Shown one piece after another: positions 19,356-28,248 of a DNA stretch of 64,000 bases; within the stretch, counting starts at the first letter, position 1, and every line of letters starts with the position of its first letter. Origin of the DNA: Fredinandcohnia onubensis (GTDB lineage Bacteria; Bacillota; Bacilli; Bacillales; Bacillaceae_L); contig NZ_JAPSKV010000004.1 of NCBI RefSeq assembly GCF_031181385.1, positions 62,001 to 126,000 on the forward strand. Direction: 5' to 3'. A program made the translations under genes and the position numbers. The notes under the pieces were generated by a model. That model was not told where the DNA came from, did no database searches, and saw only the letters and a list, made by a program, of their open reading frames with translations.

Positions 19356-22271
19356 TTAATTTCCGCCGTTTTCTTTACCGTTACCTTTGCCATTATTTCC
19401 ATTCTCATTATTAGCACCGTTATCCCCCTCAGCAGGAGGGGTTGGCGGTGGTGGGGTAACGACTTCTGGCTCTGGTTTATAGTCACCATTCTTGACTAAA
19501 ACTGAATTTGCAAGTGGCGTTTCTTTACCAGTGACATCAACAGCAGTAACATAATAGGCTGCAACGGCGTTTCCAACTTTAAATTGTAAATTCTTTGTAG
19601 CAGGAACACTTCCAATTTTTTTGAAGTCTGCTGTGAAATTTGCTGCAGAATAGATTCGATATCCAATGACATCATTGTGATCATGCTTTGCCCATTTCAA
19701 AGTACCCGAAGAAATCGAGGCACCTTTTACTTGGGACGGTACTGAACCATTATCTTTAAGTTCAGTAGATTCTGTCACGACAAGGTTCTTCCAACGATCA
19801 TTATTAGGAAGCAGTTGTGAAATGGCCGCTGAATCTTTTAAACCATGCTCCGCTAAAAACTCTTTCTTGATCATGATTCCTTCTTGCACAAATTCCTGTG
19901 GTGCACTTGATGGTACACGATAGGCTTTGCCATTTACTTCAATATACTTACCTTTTACAAGGTTATCGTCGACCTTCGTCGGAACAAATTTTGCGTTATA
20001 TATGTCAGATTGTACAAGACCGGCTTCACGACATAAATCTGAAGGAAGTAATCCAGAAAGTCCACAATAAGAGCGGCTTACAATTCCCCCAGGCATTTTA
20101 AAGTTCTCTTTTGGCTTAACAAGCTCTGGTTTCACATCATATACTGCATTCAATTGTTGTGCCCACAGAAGAATATTTCTTCTTGAATTATAAAGTCCTT
20201 TATAATTTAATGCCACTGGCTTTGGTGTATCATAGCCAATCCAAGTACCAAAGGTTACATTTGGGTTTGTTGCAACAAACCAAATATCCCACCAGTCGTT
20301 GGTTGTACCCGTTTTACCAGCCCAATCCGCATTAAACTTAAGGTAGCTATTCATAGATGCAGCTGTACCACCATTTATAACATCACGCATCATATCGATT
20401 GTTAGATAAGCAGTTTGTGGAGAGAAAACCTCAACAGGTTTCACTTCATGCTCGTATACAACATCTCCGTCGTTCGTTTCAATTTTTTCAATCATATAGG
20501 CATCAATGAACTTACCTTCGTTAGCAAATGTTGCAAACGCATTTACATTCTCTTCAACTGAAACTCCATCCGTCATACCGCCTATTGCTAAAGATGGTGC
20601 ATGATAATCTTTTTCATTTAAAGAAGTGAACCCCATTTTCTCTAGGAAAGTAATTGGGCGGTGGTCAAATGCCTTTAAGTATGTCTTGATGGCCGGGATA
20701 TTCTTAGAGACTTGTAAAGCACGTCTTGCAGACATTAGACCATCAAAGTCATTTGCCCCACCCACGTTATATGGAGTATATTTTCCATATGAAAACTTTA
20801 CATCGGCAATTACACTTCCAGGCTGTACGAGTCCTAGTTCCATTGCTGGAGCGTAGTCCAAGAGCGGCTTCATTGTTGAACCATTTGAACGCTTCGCACC
20901 TAGTGCATGATTGGTTTGTTCACGCTCGAAATCACGACCGCCCACAAAACTAATTATTTTTCCTGTCCTATTTTCAATTAATACAGAACCGAGTTCTTCT
21001 GGTTCGATTACTTGTACATCTTCATTCGTTTCTAAGTTTTTCTTCGTTTCTTTTCGGTCTGGACCAAAATATTGAAAATTCTTTACTGCCTCTTGCATTG
21101 CATCATATACTTCTTTGTCAATCGTTGTATGGATTTTATATCCATTCTGACGAAGGTTTCTATCTGCGATAACTTGATAGTGTGATCGAAGTTCCTTGTT
21201 TTCTTCAAGATCGTTTTCCTCGTATCCATCATCCTTAGCCAATTTTTTCATCAAAATATCAGTAGCACGTTTTTCTACCTCAACTGTTAACCAAGGATAT
21301 TTTTCAGTAGGCTCTGACTTAGGTGGGGCTAGGTTTGCTCGAATATCATAGGCAAGTGCTTCTTCATATTGCTTCTGTGTAATGAAGCCACCAGTAAGCA
21401 TTCGCTCTAAAACTGTTTTCATCCGGTTGAGACCGGGTTCCAAGTTTTCTTTTACCTTTCCACCTTGGTTTGAGAATGGAGTATACACATATGGATTTTG
21501 AGGTAGACCAGCGATAAATGCTGCTTGTGGAAGGTTTAAATCTTTTGCATCTACTCCAAAAATCCCTTTGGCTGCTGTTTGAACTCCAGCGATATTTCGA
21601 CCTGATGAATTACGGCCATAAGGAATAATATTTAGATATGCTTCTAAAATTTCATCTTTATCAAAAAACTTTTCAAGTCGTAATGCGATGAGAATTTCTT
21701 TGGCCTTCCGGTCAAAGGAAACTTCATTTGATAAAATTTGGTTCTTGATCAATTGCTGGGTTAGCGTACTTCCTCCCGTTTGGATAGGAGAATTGGTTAC
21801 ATCCTGTACGATTGCCCGTAATATCGATTTTGGAACAACTCCATCGTGTTTATAGAAATATTGGTCCTCAGTAGCAATAACAGCATCTAAGACAAATTGT
21901 GAAATATCTTCGAGTGCTATTTCTTCACGTTGAAGGTCTGCCCTTAATTGGCCAAGGTAGACCTCATTTGCAAAGTAGACCTCCGTGTTTTCTTCATAGT
22001 TATAAATATCTTTTTGTAGACTATCATAGCTTCGGACAGGTTCATCCTTTACCAGAGATGCAAAGTATCCTGCACCAGCTCCACTGGCAAAGCCAAATCC
22101 AAGCAGACCAATAATAAAGAAAATTAAAAATAAATTCCATACAACTCCGTAAGTAACCCTTACGCCTTTTCGAGCTTTGTTTCCTGTAACCGCTTGAATG
22201 ACTTTATTTGATAGCACCCTGTGCCAAAAAGAGCTAATTTTTTCAAATATCTGTGATTTATTTAAATTCAT
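19356..22271 (-). CDS. Class A penicillin-binding protein (transglycosylase/transpeptidase)
   Basis: This 971-residue bifunctional enzyme polymerises and crosslinks peptidoglycan outside the membrane. In order it has a cytoplasmic N-tail, one transmembrane helix (about 46-70), a GT51 domain (ATEDQYFYKHDG with the catalytic Glu; GGSTLTQQLIKN), a transpeptidase domain with the SxxK serine in NGSTMKPLLDYA and the KTG motif AGKTGTTNDWW, a fibronectin-type-III-like segment (about 830-915) and a Pro-rich then Gly/Asn-rich tail. The ATG at 22271 is chosen because GGGGG precedes it by 6 nt. Which B. subtilis PBP it matches best cannot be settled here. Confidence 0.92.
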   Translation of the reverse strand: MNLNKSQIFEKISSFWHRVLSNKVIQAVTGNKARKGVRVTYGVVWNLFLIFFIIGLLGFGFASGAGAGYFASLVKDEPVRSYDSLQKDIYNYEENTEVYFANEVYLGQLRADLQREEIALEDISQFVLDAVIATEDQYFYKHDGVVPKSILRAIVQDVTNSPIQTGGSTLTQQLIKNQILSNEVSFDRKAKEILIALRLEKFFDKDEILEAYLNIIPYGRNSSGRNIAGVQTAAKGIFGVDAKDLNLPQAAFIAGLPQNPYVYTPFSNQGGKVKENLEPGLNRMKTVLERMLTGGFITQKQYEEALAYDIRANLAPPKSEPTEKYPWLTVEVEKRATDILMKKLAKDDGYEENDLEENKELRSHYQVIADRNLRQNGYKIHTTIDKEVYDAMQEAVKNFQYFGPDRKETKKNLETNEDVQVIEPEELGSVLIENRTGKIISFVGGRDFEREQTNHALGAKRSNGSTMKPLLDYAPAMELGLVQPGSVIADVKFSYGKYTPYNVGGANDFDGLMSARRALQVSKNIPAIKTYLKAFDHRPITFLEKMGFTSLNEKDYHAPSLAIGGMTDGVSVEENVNAFATFANEGKFIDAYMIEKIETNDGDVVYEHEVKPVEVFSPQTAYLTIDMMRDVINGGTAASMNSYLKFNADWAGKTGTTNDWWDIWFVATNPNVTFGTWIGYDTPKPVALNYKGLYNSRRNILLWAQQLNAVYDVKPELVKPKENFKMPGGIVSRSYCGLSGLLPSDLCREAGLVQSDIYNAKFVPTKVDDNLVKGKYIEVNGKAYRVPSSAPQEFVQEGIMIKKEFLAEHGLKDSAAISQLLPNNDRWKNLVVTESTELKDNGSVPSQVKGASISSGTLKWAKHDHNDVIGYRIYSAANFTADFKKIGSVPATKNLQFKVGNAVAAYYVTAVDVTGKETPLANSVLVKNGDYKPEPEVVTPPPPTPPAEGDNGANNENGNNGKGNGKENGGN

Positions 22272-22354
22272 AATCATCCCCCTAAAAATCCAAGTTTATT
22301 ATAGCATATAGCGTAGGGTCATTAATATTATTTTATGAATTTCCAATATTTAAT

Positions 22355-22401
22355 TTGACAATAATAGACAGAATGTGATAGAAAAACCTTATTATAAGGT
22401 T
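22355..22401 (+). promoter_or_regulatory. tyrS promoter and short leader hairpin
   Basis: TTGACA at 22355-22360 with a weak extended -10 (TGTGATAGA, 22374-22382) probably starts tyrS transcription. A 7-bp hairpin (aacctta / taaggtt, 22385-22401) abuts the ribosome site at 22402-22410. There is no room for, and no sign of, a T-box leader. Confidence 0.4.
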
Positions 22402-22421
22402 AAAAGGAGAATCGTTATTTA

Positions 22422-23681
22422 ATGGACGTTATACAGGATTTGACCTATAGGGGATTGATAAATCAGGTAACAGATCAGGAAGGTTTACAGAATACCTTAA
22501 AGAATGAAAAGATTAAATTGTATTGTGGATTTGATCCAACAGCAGATAGTTTACATATCGGCCACTTAGTAGGGGTTTTAACCTTGAGAAGATTCCAATT
22601 AGCAGGGCATCAACCAATTGCATTAGTAGGTGGAGCGACTGGTTTAATTGGAGACCCAAGTGGTAAAAAGGCAGAGAGAACGTTAAATCCGAAAGAGGTT
22701 GTTGTGGAGTTCAGTAATAGCATTAAAAATCAGCTATCACGCTTTTTGGATTTTGAAGCAGATGGAAACCCAGCTCAAATTGCAAATAACTATGATTGGA
22801 TTGGAAGTTTAGATTTAATCACTTTCTTGCGTGACATAGGAAAAAGCTTTGGTCTAAATTACATGCTCGCTAAGGACTCTGTGCAATCTCGTCTCGATGC
22901 TGGGATTTCATTTACAGAGTTTAGCTATATGATTTTACAATCCTATGACTTCTTGAAACTCTATGAAGAAGTGGGCTGCCGACTTCAAATTGGTGGAAGT
23001 GACCAATGGGGGAATATCACAGCCGGACTTGAATTAATTCGAAAGACAGTCGAGGATTCTAAAGCATTTGGTCTAACTATACCACTGGTGACGAAAGCTG
23101 ATGGAACTAAGTTTGGAAAAACGGAAGGTGGTACAATCTGGTTAGATAAAGATAAAACGTCACCTTATGAGTTTTATCAATTCTGGATTAATACAGATGA
23201 CCGTGATGTTGTTCGCTATTTAAAATATTTTACATTCCTATCCAAAGAGGAAATTGAGGGTCTTGAAGCGGAAATTCAAAATGCACCTGAAAAGCGATTG
23301 GCACAAAAGACGTTGGCAGAGGAAGTAACGAAATTGGTTCATGGTGAAGCTGCTTTAGAACAAGCTGTGAAAATATCAACAGCATTATTCAGCGGTTCTA
23401 TCAGTGAATTAAGTGCAGAAGAAATTAAACAAGGCTTTAAAGATGTTCCTTCATATGAGTACAATGGGGAAACTGAGGTTGGGTTAGTTGATTTATTAGT
23501 AATGAGTAAAATTTCCCCATCGAAGCGTCAGGCACGTGAGGATATTGGAAATGGAGCCATCTATGTCAATGGTGAGAGAATCCAAGAAGTAGATGCGGTC
23601 TTGACTTCGCAAAATCGCATCGAAGGTCAATTCACAGTCATCCGTCGCGGTAAGAAAAAATATACCTTAATCAAATATTAA
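22422..23681 (+). CDS. tyrS: Tyrosyl-tRNA synthetase
   Basis: TyrRS charges tRNA-Tyr. The 419-residue protein has the class I HIGH motif in ADSLHIGHLVG, GGATGLIGDPSG, GGSDQWGNI, the KMSKS equivalent KFGKT (about 230) and a C-terminal S4 RNA-binding domain (about 355-415). The ATG at 22422 follows AAAGGAGAA. It is convergent with rpsD, which matches B. subtilis. Unlike many Firmicute tyrS genes it has no T-box antiterminator upstream, so control by uncharged tRNA is not expected. Confidence 0.96.
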   Translation: MDVIQDLTYRGLINQVTDQEGLQNTLKNEKIKLYCGFDPTADSLHIGHLVGVLTLRRFQLAGHQPIALVGGATGLIGDPSGKKAERTLNPKEVVVEFSNSIKNQLSRFLDFEADGNPAQIANNYDWIGSLDLITFLRDIGKSFGLNYMLAKDSVQSRLDAGISFTEFSYMILQSYDFLKLYEEVGCRLQIGGSDQWGNITAGLELIRKTVEDSKAFGLTIPLVTKADGTKFGKTEGGTIWLDKDKTSPYEFYQFWINTDDRDVVRYLKYFTFLSKEEIEGLEAEIQNAPEKRLAQKTLAEEVTKLVHGEAALEQAVKISTALFSGSISELSAEEIKQGFKDVPSYEYNGETEVGLVDLLVMSKISPSKRQAREDIGNGAIYVNGERIQEVDAVLTSQNRIEGQFTVIRRGKKKYTLIKY

Positions 23682-23688
23682 AATAGAC

Positions 23689-23717
23689 AAGGTGCTCCCA
23701 CGAGGAGCACCTTATTC
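23689..23717 (+). terminator. Terminator of tyrS
   Basis: A 10-bp perfect stem aaggtgctcc / ggagcacctt with a 5-nt loop, followed by a T-rich stretch. Confidence 0.8.
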
Positions 23718-23730
23718 ATTTTATTTACGC

Positions 23731-23764
23731 AAAAAAAAGAGGAAAGGGATACCCTTTCCTCTTT
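23731..23764 (-). terminator. Terminator of rpsD
   Basis: A 13-bp perfect stem (23736-23748 / 23752-23764) with a run of Ts on the minus strand. Confidence 0.85.
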
Positions 23765-23771
23765 AGGAAGA

Positions 23772-24374
23772 TTAACGTGAGTAGAACTCAACGATGAATG
23801 CTTCGTTAATTTCTGCTGGTAATTCAGAACGCTCAGGTAAACGAGTGTATGTTCCTTCTAGCTTATCAGCATCAAAAGTTAAATATTCTGGTACGAAAGT
23901 AGTAGCTTCGATAGCTTCTTTAATTGCAACAAGGTTACGTGATTTTTCACGAACTGCAATCGTTTGACCAGGTTTTACACGGTAAGATGGAATATCCACG
24001 CGGCCACCATCTACAGTAATATGACCATGGTTAACTAATTGGCGAGCTGCACGACGAGTACGAGCAAGACCAAGACGGTAAACTAGGTTATCTAAACGTG
24101 ATTCAAGAAGAATCATGAAGTTTTCACCAAGGATCCCTTGCATTTTGCTTGCATTGTTGAATGTAGTGCGGAATTGACGCTCATTCACACCATACATATG
24201 ACGAAGCTTTTGCTTTTCTTGTAATTGTAAACCATATTCAGAAAGCTTCTTGCGTTGGTTTGGACCATGTTGTCCAGGAGCGTAAGGACGCTTTTCTAAT
24301 TCTTTACCAGTACCACTTAATGAGATGCCAAGACGACGGGATAATTTCCAGCTTGGACCAGTATAACGAGCCAT
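23772..24374 (-). CDS. rpsD: 30S ribosomal protein S4
   Basis: The 200-residue protein starts [15 protein letters not shown], contains the S4 RNA-binding domain ([30 protein letters not shown]) and ends IVEFYSR as in Bacillus S4. S4 nucleates 30S assembly on 16S rRNA and in Bacillus represses its own mRNA. The ATG at 24374 is preceded by AGGAGGAG; the listed frame extends 6 codons further without a ribosome site. The long structured leader upstream fits autoregulation. Confidence 0.98.
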   Translation of the reverse strand: MARYTGPSWKLSRRLGISLSGTGKELEKRPYAPGQHGPNQRKKLSEYGLQLQEKQKLRHMYGVNERQFRTTFNNASKMQGILGENFMILLESRLDNLVYRLGLARTRRAARQLVNHGHITVDGGRVDIPSYRVKPGQTIAVREKSRNLVAIKEAIEATTFVPEYLTFDADKLEGTYTRLPERSELPAEINEAFIVEFYSR

Positions 24375-24393
24375 GAATGACTCCTCCTTCAAT

Positions 24394-24578
24394 GTTTTTA
24401 TTTTGCTGTAAAATAAAAACAGATGTGCTAGATGCTTTCGACTATTTTGTTTTCATGTACCTTCGCTCTAGCAGCCAAGAGTTACGTGATACACCATCTA
24501 TGAGCTAAAAGCTCACGCAGAGGAACAAAATAGAACAAAAACCTACTCACATACGCTGCAATATTTTACACAACGATC
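24394..24578 (-). ncRNA. Structured rpsD leader (probable S4 autoregulatory element)
   Basis: About 185 nt of transcript precede the rpsD ribosome site. Visible pairings are an 11-bp hairpin just before the ribosome site (24394-24404 / 24410-24420), a long-range 10-bp helix (24442-24451 / 24524-24533), a small palindrome hairpin (24501-24515) and a 7-bp pairing (24426-24432 / 24467-24473) that crosses the long-range helix, giving a possible pseudoknot. B. subtilis rpsD is known to be controlled by S4 binding to its leader; that this leader does the same is inference. Confidence 0.65.
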
Positions 24579-24607
24579 ATTATATGATTTTTAGCAAAGG
24601 AAGTCAA
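24579..24607 (-). promoter_or_regulatory. SigmaA promoter of rpsD
   Basis: On the minus strand, TTGACT (24607-24602) and TATAAT (24584-24579) are separated by 17 bp. The remaining 24608-24782 interval is AT-rich and holds only weak TATAAT-like elements for dgcP. Confidence 0.8.
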
Positions 24608-24782
24608 GTTATCATGAAAATATACAAAAAACGGCAAGATCTTCGACTTTTTATGTAGGAAATTCGATTATAAACATGAAGATGTAATAAATTTGGATTT
24701 TTTACGATATAATAAAACATTTTTCGTGCATTTTCTATTATAATGAAAATAGTAACTACTTATGTTAGATGGGTGATTAATC

Positions 24783-26204
24783 ATGAAGTTTCCAAATGAA
24801 GAGTTGAGATATGAGCAACTATTTAGAGTAACCTCTAAGTTTCATTCAACAATGGATATAGATGCTGTGCTCGAAGAGGTTATGAATACATTACAAGATG
24901 TATACCCATCATTTACTTTTACCTTATTTCTTGCACATGATAATAAACGACATAATGTTATTCCGATTAAAGATATACAAGAATATGAACATGGTGAACA
25001 TTCGCTTGTTATGCAAGCGTTTGTATCTGGAGCTTTGCAACATGAAGATTCGGTTGCTGATAAAAAATCGGTCATTTATGCTCCTTTAAAAGGTAGGCAG
25101 GGTGTTTATGGAGTATTACAAATTAACGCCCATTACGGACTAGTATTTCCGAATTCAGAGATCCAGTTTATTGAACTTTTGGCCAATACAGCTGGACATG
25201 CATTCGAAAACGCTCAACTCTACCAACAATCGAAACAATTAATTGCCGATCTACAATTAATTAATGAAACTTCACATAAGTTAAATTCGAATTTGAGATT
25301 AACAGAAACAATGACATTCATGACATCTCAAATCAAAGCTTCCTTTGACGCAAATGAAGTAGGCTTTTTATTACAATCGAATGGACAAATAGAGGTACTT
25401 CCGGGAAGTACTACTTTCTTTGAAGAAGGACATGGCGAGCAATATGTTTTATATTGCCTTGATCGAATTTTAACAGAAAAAGAACCTCTATTCATAGGAG
25501 ATTTACAGGGAGATCCAGCATTTGGCAAATCCACCTATCGATCTATGATGTCTGTTCCAATTGTACAACGCAATGAAATTTTAGGTGTTGCCATTGTTTT
25601 ACATGAACTGCCTTATTTCTTTTCTTTTGATAAATTTAAACTGCTACAATCCTTGATCTATCATTCATCCTTGGCTTTTACAAATTCTATCCTCCGGGAA
25701 GAACTTGAAAAATTGGTAATCACTGATTATTTAACCAAACTTTATTCTCGTAATCACTTGGAGGATTGTGTACACAAATCATTGGAAACAGATGCTTTTG
25801 GTACGTTTATATTAATTGACATTGATGATTTCAAAGGCATTAATGACACTTATGGTCATCAAGTTGGAGACGAAGCGATTATTCAAATAGCTAATCTCAT
25901 CAAGGAAAATATCCGTGACAATGATATTGGAGCAAGATGGGGTGGAGAAGAACTCGCAATTTATCTGCCTAGAGTAGATTTAGCTTCAGGTATTGCTGTT
26001 GCAGAACGGCTCGGAAAAAGGGTGGAACAAAATTCAAATCCTAAAATCACAATTTCATGTGGGGTGGCTACCTGGTATAAGGAATTCAGAGAAACATTCC
26101 AAAGTTTATTCCACCGTGCAGACAATGCACTGTATGTAGCTAAACAATCAGGAAAAAATCAAGTTATTGCTAGTGAAAATAAAGTAATTGAAGGGCATCT
26201 ATAA
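24783..26204 (+). CDS. dgcP: GAF-GAF-GGDEF diguanylate cyclase DgcP
   Basis: The 473-residue cytoplasmic protein has two GAF sensor domains (about 18-150 and 165-300) and a C-terminal GGDEF domain (about 305-465). The active-site loop is GGEEL at 387-391, a catalytically competent variant, with the metal-binding DIDDFKGINDTYGH upstream. RDND at 378-381 stands exactly five residues before it, an intact product-inhibition I-site. It should make c-di-GMP from GTP. B. subtilis DgcP (YtrP) sits in the same place beside rpsD and msrC (ytsP). Confidence 0.9.
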   Translation: MKFPNEELRYEQLFRVTSKFHSTMDIDAVLEEVMNTLQDVYPSFTFTLFLAHDNKRHNVIPIKDIQEYEHGEHSLVMQAFVSGALQHEDSVADKKSVIYAPLKGRQGVYGVLQINAHYGLVFPNSEIQFIELLANTAGHAFENAQLYQQSKQLIADLQLINETSHKLNSNLRLTETMTFMTSQIKASFDANEVGFLLQSNGQIEVLPGSTTFFEEGHGEQYVLYCLDRILTEKEPLFIGDLQGDPAFGKSTYRSMMSVPIVQRNEILGVAIVLHELPYFFSFDKFKLLQSLIYHSSLAFTNSILREELEKLVITDYLTKLYSRNHLEDCVHKSLETDAFGTFILIDIDDFKGINDTYGHQVGDEAIIQIANLIKENIRDNDIGARWGGEELAIYLPRVDLASGIAVAERLGKRVEQNSNPKITISCGVATWYKEFRETFQSLFHRADNALYVAKQSGKNQVIASENKVIEGHL

Positions 26205-26220
26205 ATGGATGTCCTTTTTG
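26193..26220 (+). terminator. Terminator of dgcP
   Basis: A 7-bp stem (gggcatc / gatgtcc, one G-U pair) followed by a T-run; the upstream arm lies in the last dgcP codons. Confidence 0.65.
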
Positions 26221-26277
26221 GTTGAAAACGAACTTGTCCTCGTTAACGAGAAAAACCAAGTAAACCTCTACGAAAAT

Positions 26278-26291
26278 AGAAAACGCTTTCA
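26278..26291. promoter_or_regulatory. cre site upstream of the methionine gamma-lyase gene
   Basis: AGAAAACGCTTTCA matches the CcpA consensus TGWAANCGNTNWCA at 13 of 14 positions. It lies just upstream of the -35 region of the likely promoter, a position used in Bacillus for activation as well as repression. Confidence 0.6.
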
Positions 26292-26317
26292 ATACAAGCC
26301 TTCTTGTCATATGCTAA

Positions 26318-26326
26318 TGATATAAT
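26318..26326 (+). promoter_or_regulatory. Extended -10 promoter of the methionine gamma-lyase gene
   Basis: TGATATAAT forms a perfect extended -10 element 28 bp before the start codon; the -35 region is poor. Confidence 0.45.
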
Positions 26327-26354
26327 CAAAAGTTTTAAGGGGGATAAGGGGAGC

Positions 26355-27533
26355 ATGAGCAAGGAAAGTAAATACTTTGACACTTTAGCGATACATGGTG
26401 GCGGACCAACTTCTCCAAATGGGAGTTTAACACCACCACTTTACCAAACTTCAACTTTTACATTTGAAACAGCTGAACAAGGAGAAGCTCGTTTTGCTGG
26501 AACGGATGAAGGATATATATATTCTAGATTAGGAAACCCAACAGTAAAACTTTTAGAAGAAAGAATTGCTCTCTTAGAGGGTGGGGAAGCAGGGCTTTCA
26601 TTTGGATCAGGGATGGCTGCTGTTTCGGCTGTGTTATTTGCATTAACAAAATCCGGTGATCATATCCTCTGCTCACAGGGATTATATGGGTGTACCTTTG
26701 GTCTACTTCAGATGATGAATGAGAAGTACAATATTGAGCATGATTTCAGTGATATGGATGATGAACAGGAAATACTTTCAAAAATTACTCCCCAGACAAA
26801 ACTAATCTACATTGAGACACCCATTAATCCAACTATGAAACTCATTGACTTACAAATGGTTATTAAGATTGCGAAACAGCTTAATATCCCTGTTGTCGTG
26901 GACAATACTTTTAGTTCGCCGTATTTGCAGCAACCAATTAAATTGGGCTGTGATATTGTGGTACACAGTGCCACAAAGTATATTGGAGGACATGGTGATG
27001 TTATCGCAGGTCTTGTCATTGGTAAAAAGGATTTTATTCAACAGGTAGCAATGACAACGAAAAAGGATATTGGTGGTATTATGTCTCCGTTTGATGCATG
27101 GCTTCTACTGCGCGGGCTAAAAACACTGCCAGTAAGGATGGACCGCCACTGCGATAATACAGAAAAAATCGCATCAGTACTAAAAGGACATAAAAATGTG
27201 GAGCGAATTTTTTATCCTGGAGATATAGAAAGTCCAGCGTACGAGATTATGAAAAAACAAATGAGCAAGCCAGGTGGACTTATATCTTTTACAATTAAAG
27301 GCACAAAGAAGGATGCGCAAAACGTTTTAAATCGAGTAAAGTTAATCAAAATTGCTGTGAGTCTAGGTGATACAGAGACTCTCATTCAGCATCCAGCAAC
27401 AATGACACATGCTGTTGTTCCAGAAGAATCCCGATTGAAGATGGGGATTACAGATAATTTAATTCGACTTTCGGTAGGATTAGAAGCATGGGAAGATATA
27501 TGGGATGATTTAAATCAAGCGTTAAACGGATAA
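26355..27533 (+). CDS. mgl: Methionine gamma-lyase (PLP-dependent)
   Basis: This 392-residue Cys/Met-metabolism PLP enzyme has the fold-type I signatures SRLGNPT, SFGSGMAAVSA, VVDNTFSSPYLQ and the PLP lysine in HSATKYIGGHGD. LYGCTFGLL carries the active-site Tyr and Cys that mark methionine gamma-lyases (equivalent to Pseudomonas Cys116); cystathionine beta- and gamma-lyases usually lack this Cys. It would split methionine to methanethiol, ammonia and 2-oxobutyrate. The ATG at 26355 follows AAGGGGAG. It sits between dgcP and msrC, which are adjacent in B. subtilis, so it looks like a lineage-specific insertion. Confidence 0.8.
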   Translation: MSKESKYFDTLAIHGGGPTSPNGSLTPPLYQTSTFTFETAEQGEARFAGTDEGYIYSRLGNPTVKLLEERIALLEGGEAGLSFGSGMAAVSAVLFALTKSGDHILCSQGLYGCTFGLLQMMNEKYNIEHDFSDMDDEQEILSKITPQTKLIYIETPINPTMKLIDLQMVIKIAKQLNIPVVVDNTFSSPYLQQPIKLGCDIVVHSATKYIGGHGDVIAGLVIGKKDFIQQVAMTTKKDIGGIMSPFDAWLLLRGLKTLPVRMDRHCDNTEKIASVLKGHKNVERIFYPGDIESPAYEIMKKQMSKPGGLISFTIKGTKKDAQNVLNRVKLIKIAVSLGDTETLIQHPATMTHAVVPEESRLKMGITDNLIRLSVGLEAWEDIWDDLNQALNG

Positions 27534-27582
27534 AGGGAGAACTCAAATTGTGAGGTATAATGACTCGTTAATACGGGTAAAT

Positions 27583-27616
27583 AAAAAAGCCAGAGAGGAC
27601 AAAAATCCTCACTGGC
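27583..27616. terminator. Shared terminator of mgl and msrC
   Basis: An 11-position stem with an internal mismatch (gccag-gagga / tcctc-ctggc), strong T-run on the minus strand. Confidence 0.75.
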
Positions 27617-27625
27617 GTTGTATTT

Positions 27626-28105
27626 TTATAAATGTTTTTCTAAAACTTTCACAAATTCTTCAAGGCATTGTTGGTCCACTTCATCAAAACGCTCTTTGAT
27701 TGGGCTGTCGATATCTAACACGCCAAAAACATCACCATTCTTCATAATTGGAACAACAATTTCCGATTGGGAAGCACTATCACATGCAATATGACCTGGG
27801 AATAGATGAACATCTGCCACTCTTTCAGTCTTTTGATTTTGGGCTGCAGTGCCACAAACCCCACGTCCCATATTAATTCTCACACATGCAGGTAAGCCTT
27901 GGAATGGTCCGAGAATAAGTTCATCCTCTTTCTTTACATAAAAGCCAACCCAATTGACATTATCTAAAAATTGGTTAAGTAGTGCTGAAGCATTTGCTAA
28001 ATTTGCTATTTGATCTTGTTCGCCCTCAAGCAAAGCTTGTAACTGTTTTGTTACAAGTTTATAGTCTTCTGCCTTATTACCTTTGTATTGTTCGACATGA
28101 AACAT
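27626..28105 (-). CDS. msrC: Free methionine-(R)-sulfoxide reductase (GAF fold)
   Basis: The 159-residue single-GAF-domain protein has the three conserved cysteines of the fRMsr family: LPACVRI, GVCGTA and ACDSAS. The enzyme reduces free methionine R-sulfoxide in the cytoplasm using thioredoxin. Its start has AGGGGAAT upstream. It corresponds to B. subtilis ytsP, next to dgcP and refZ. The neighbouring methionine gamma-lyase makes this a small methionine-handling pair, though the two genes are convergent, not co-transcribed. Confidence 0.9.
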   Translation of the reverse strand: MFHVEQYKGNKAEDYKLVTKQLQALLEGEQDQIANLANASALLNQFLDNVNWVGFYVKKEDELILGPFQGLPACVRINMGRGVCGTAAQNQKTERVADVHLFPGHIACDSASQSEIVVPIMKNGDVFGVLDIDSPIKERFDEVDQQCLEEFVKVLEKHL

Positions 28106-28188
28106 TATGATTCCCCTCCATTTGAGTAATACCTACATAAATTATATTAAATGATAGCTTAAAGCGCGTGACTTGTCGATAAAATCTT

Positions 28189-28217
28189 AAAGGAATCCAC
28201 CTCAACATATCGAAATC
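28189..28217 (+). promoter_or_regulatory. SigmaH-type promoter of refZ
   Basis: AAAGGAATC (28189-28197) and ATCGAAATC (28209-28217) are separated by 11 bp; this fits RNAGGAWWW-N11..12-RNNGAATWW apart from one base in the -35 box and two in the -10 box. B. subtilis refZ is known to be expressed under SigmaH (Spo0H). Confidence 0.55.
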
Positions 28218-28248
28218 TATACTATATTAAGGGTAAGGTGGGTTGGTT

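Noticed and set aside
26205-26354. S-box (SAM riboswitch) before methionine gamma-lyase
   Set aside because: Only 150 bp are available, with terminator, cre and promoter filling it; no S-box motifs seen.
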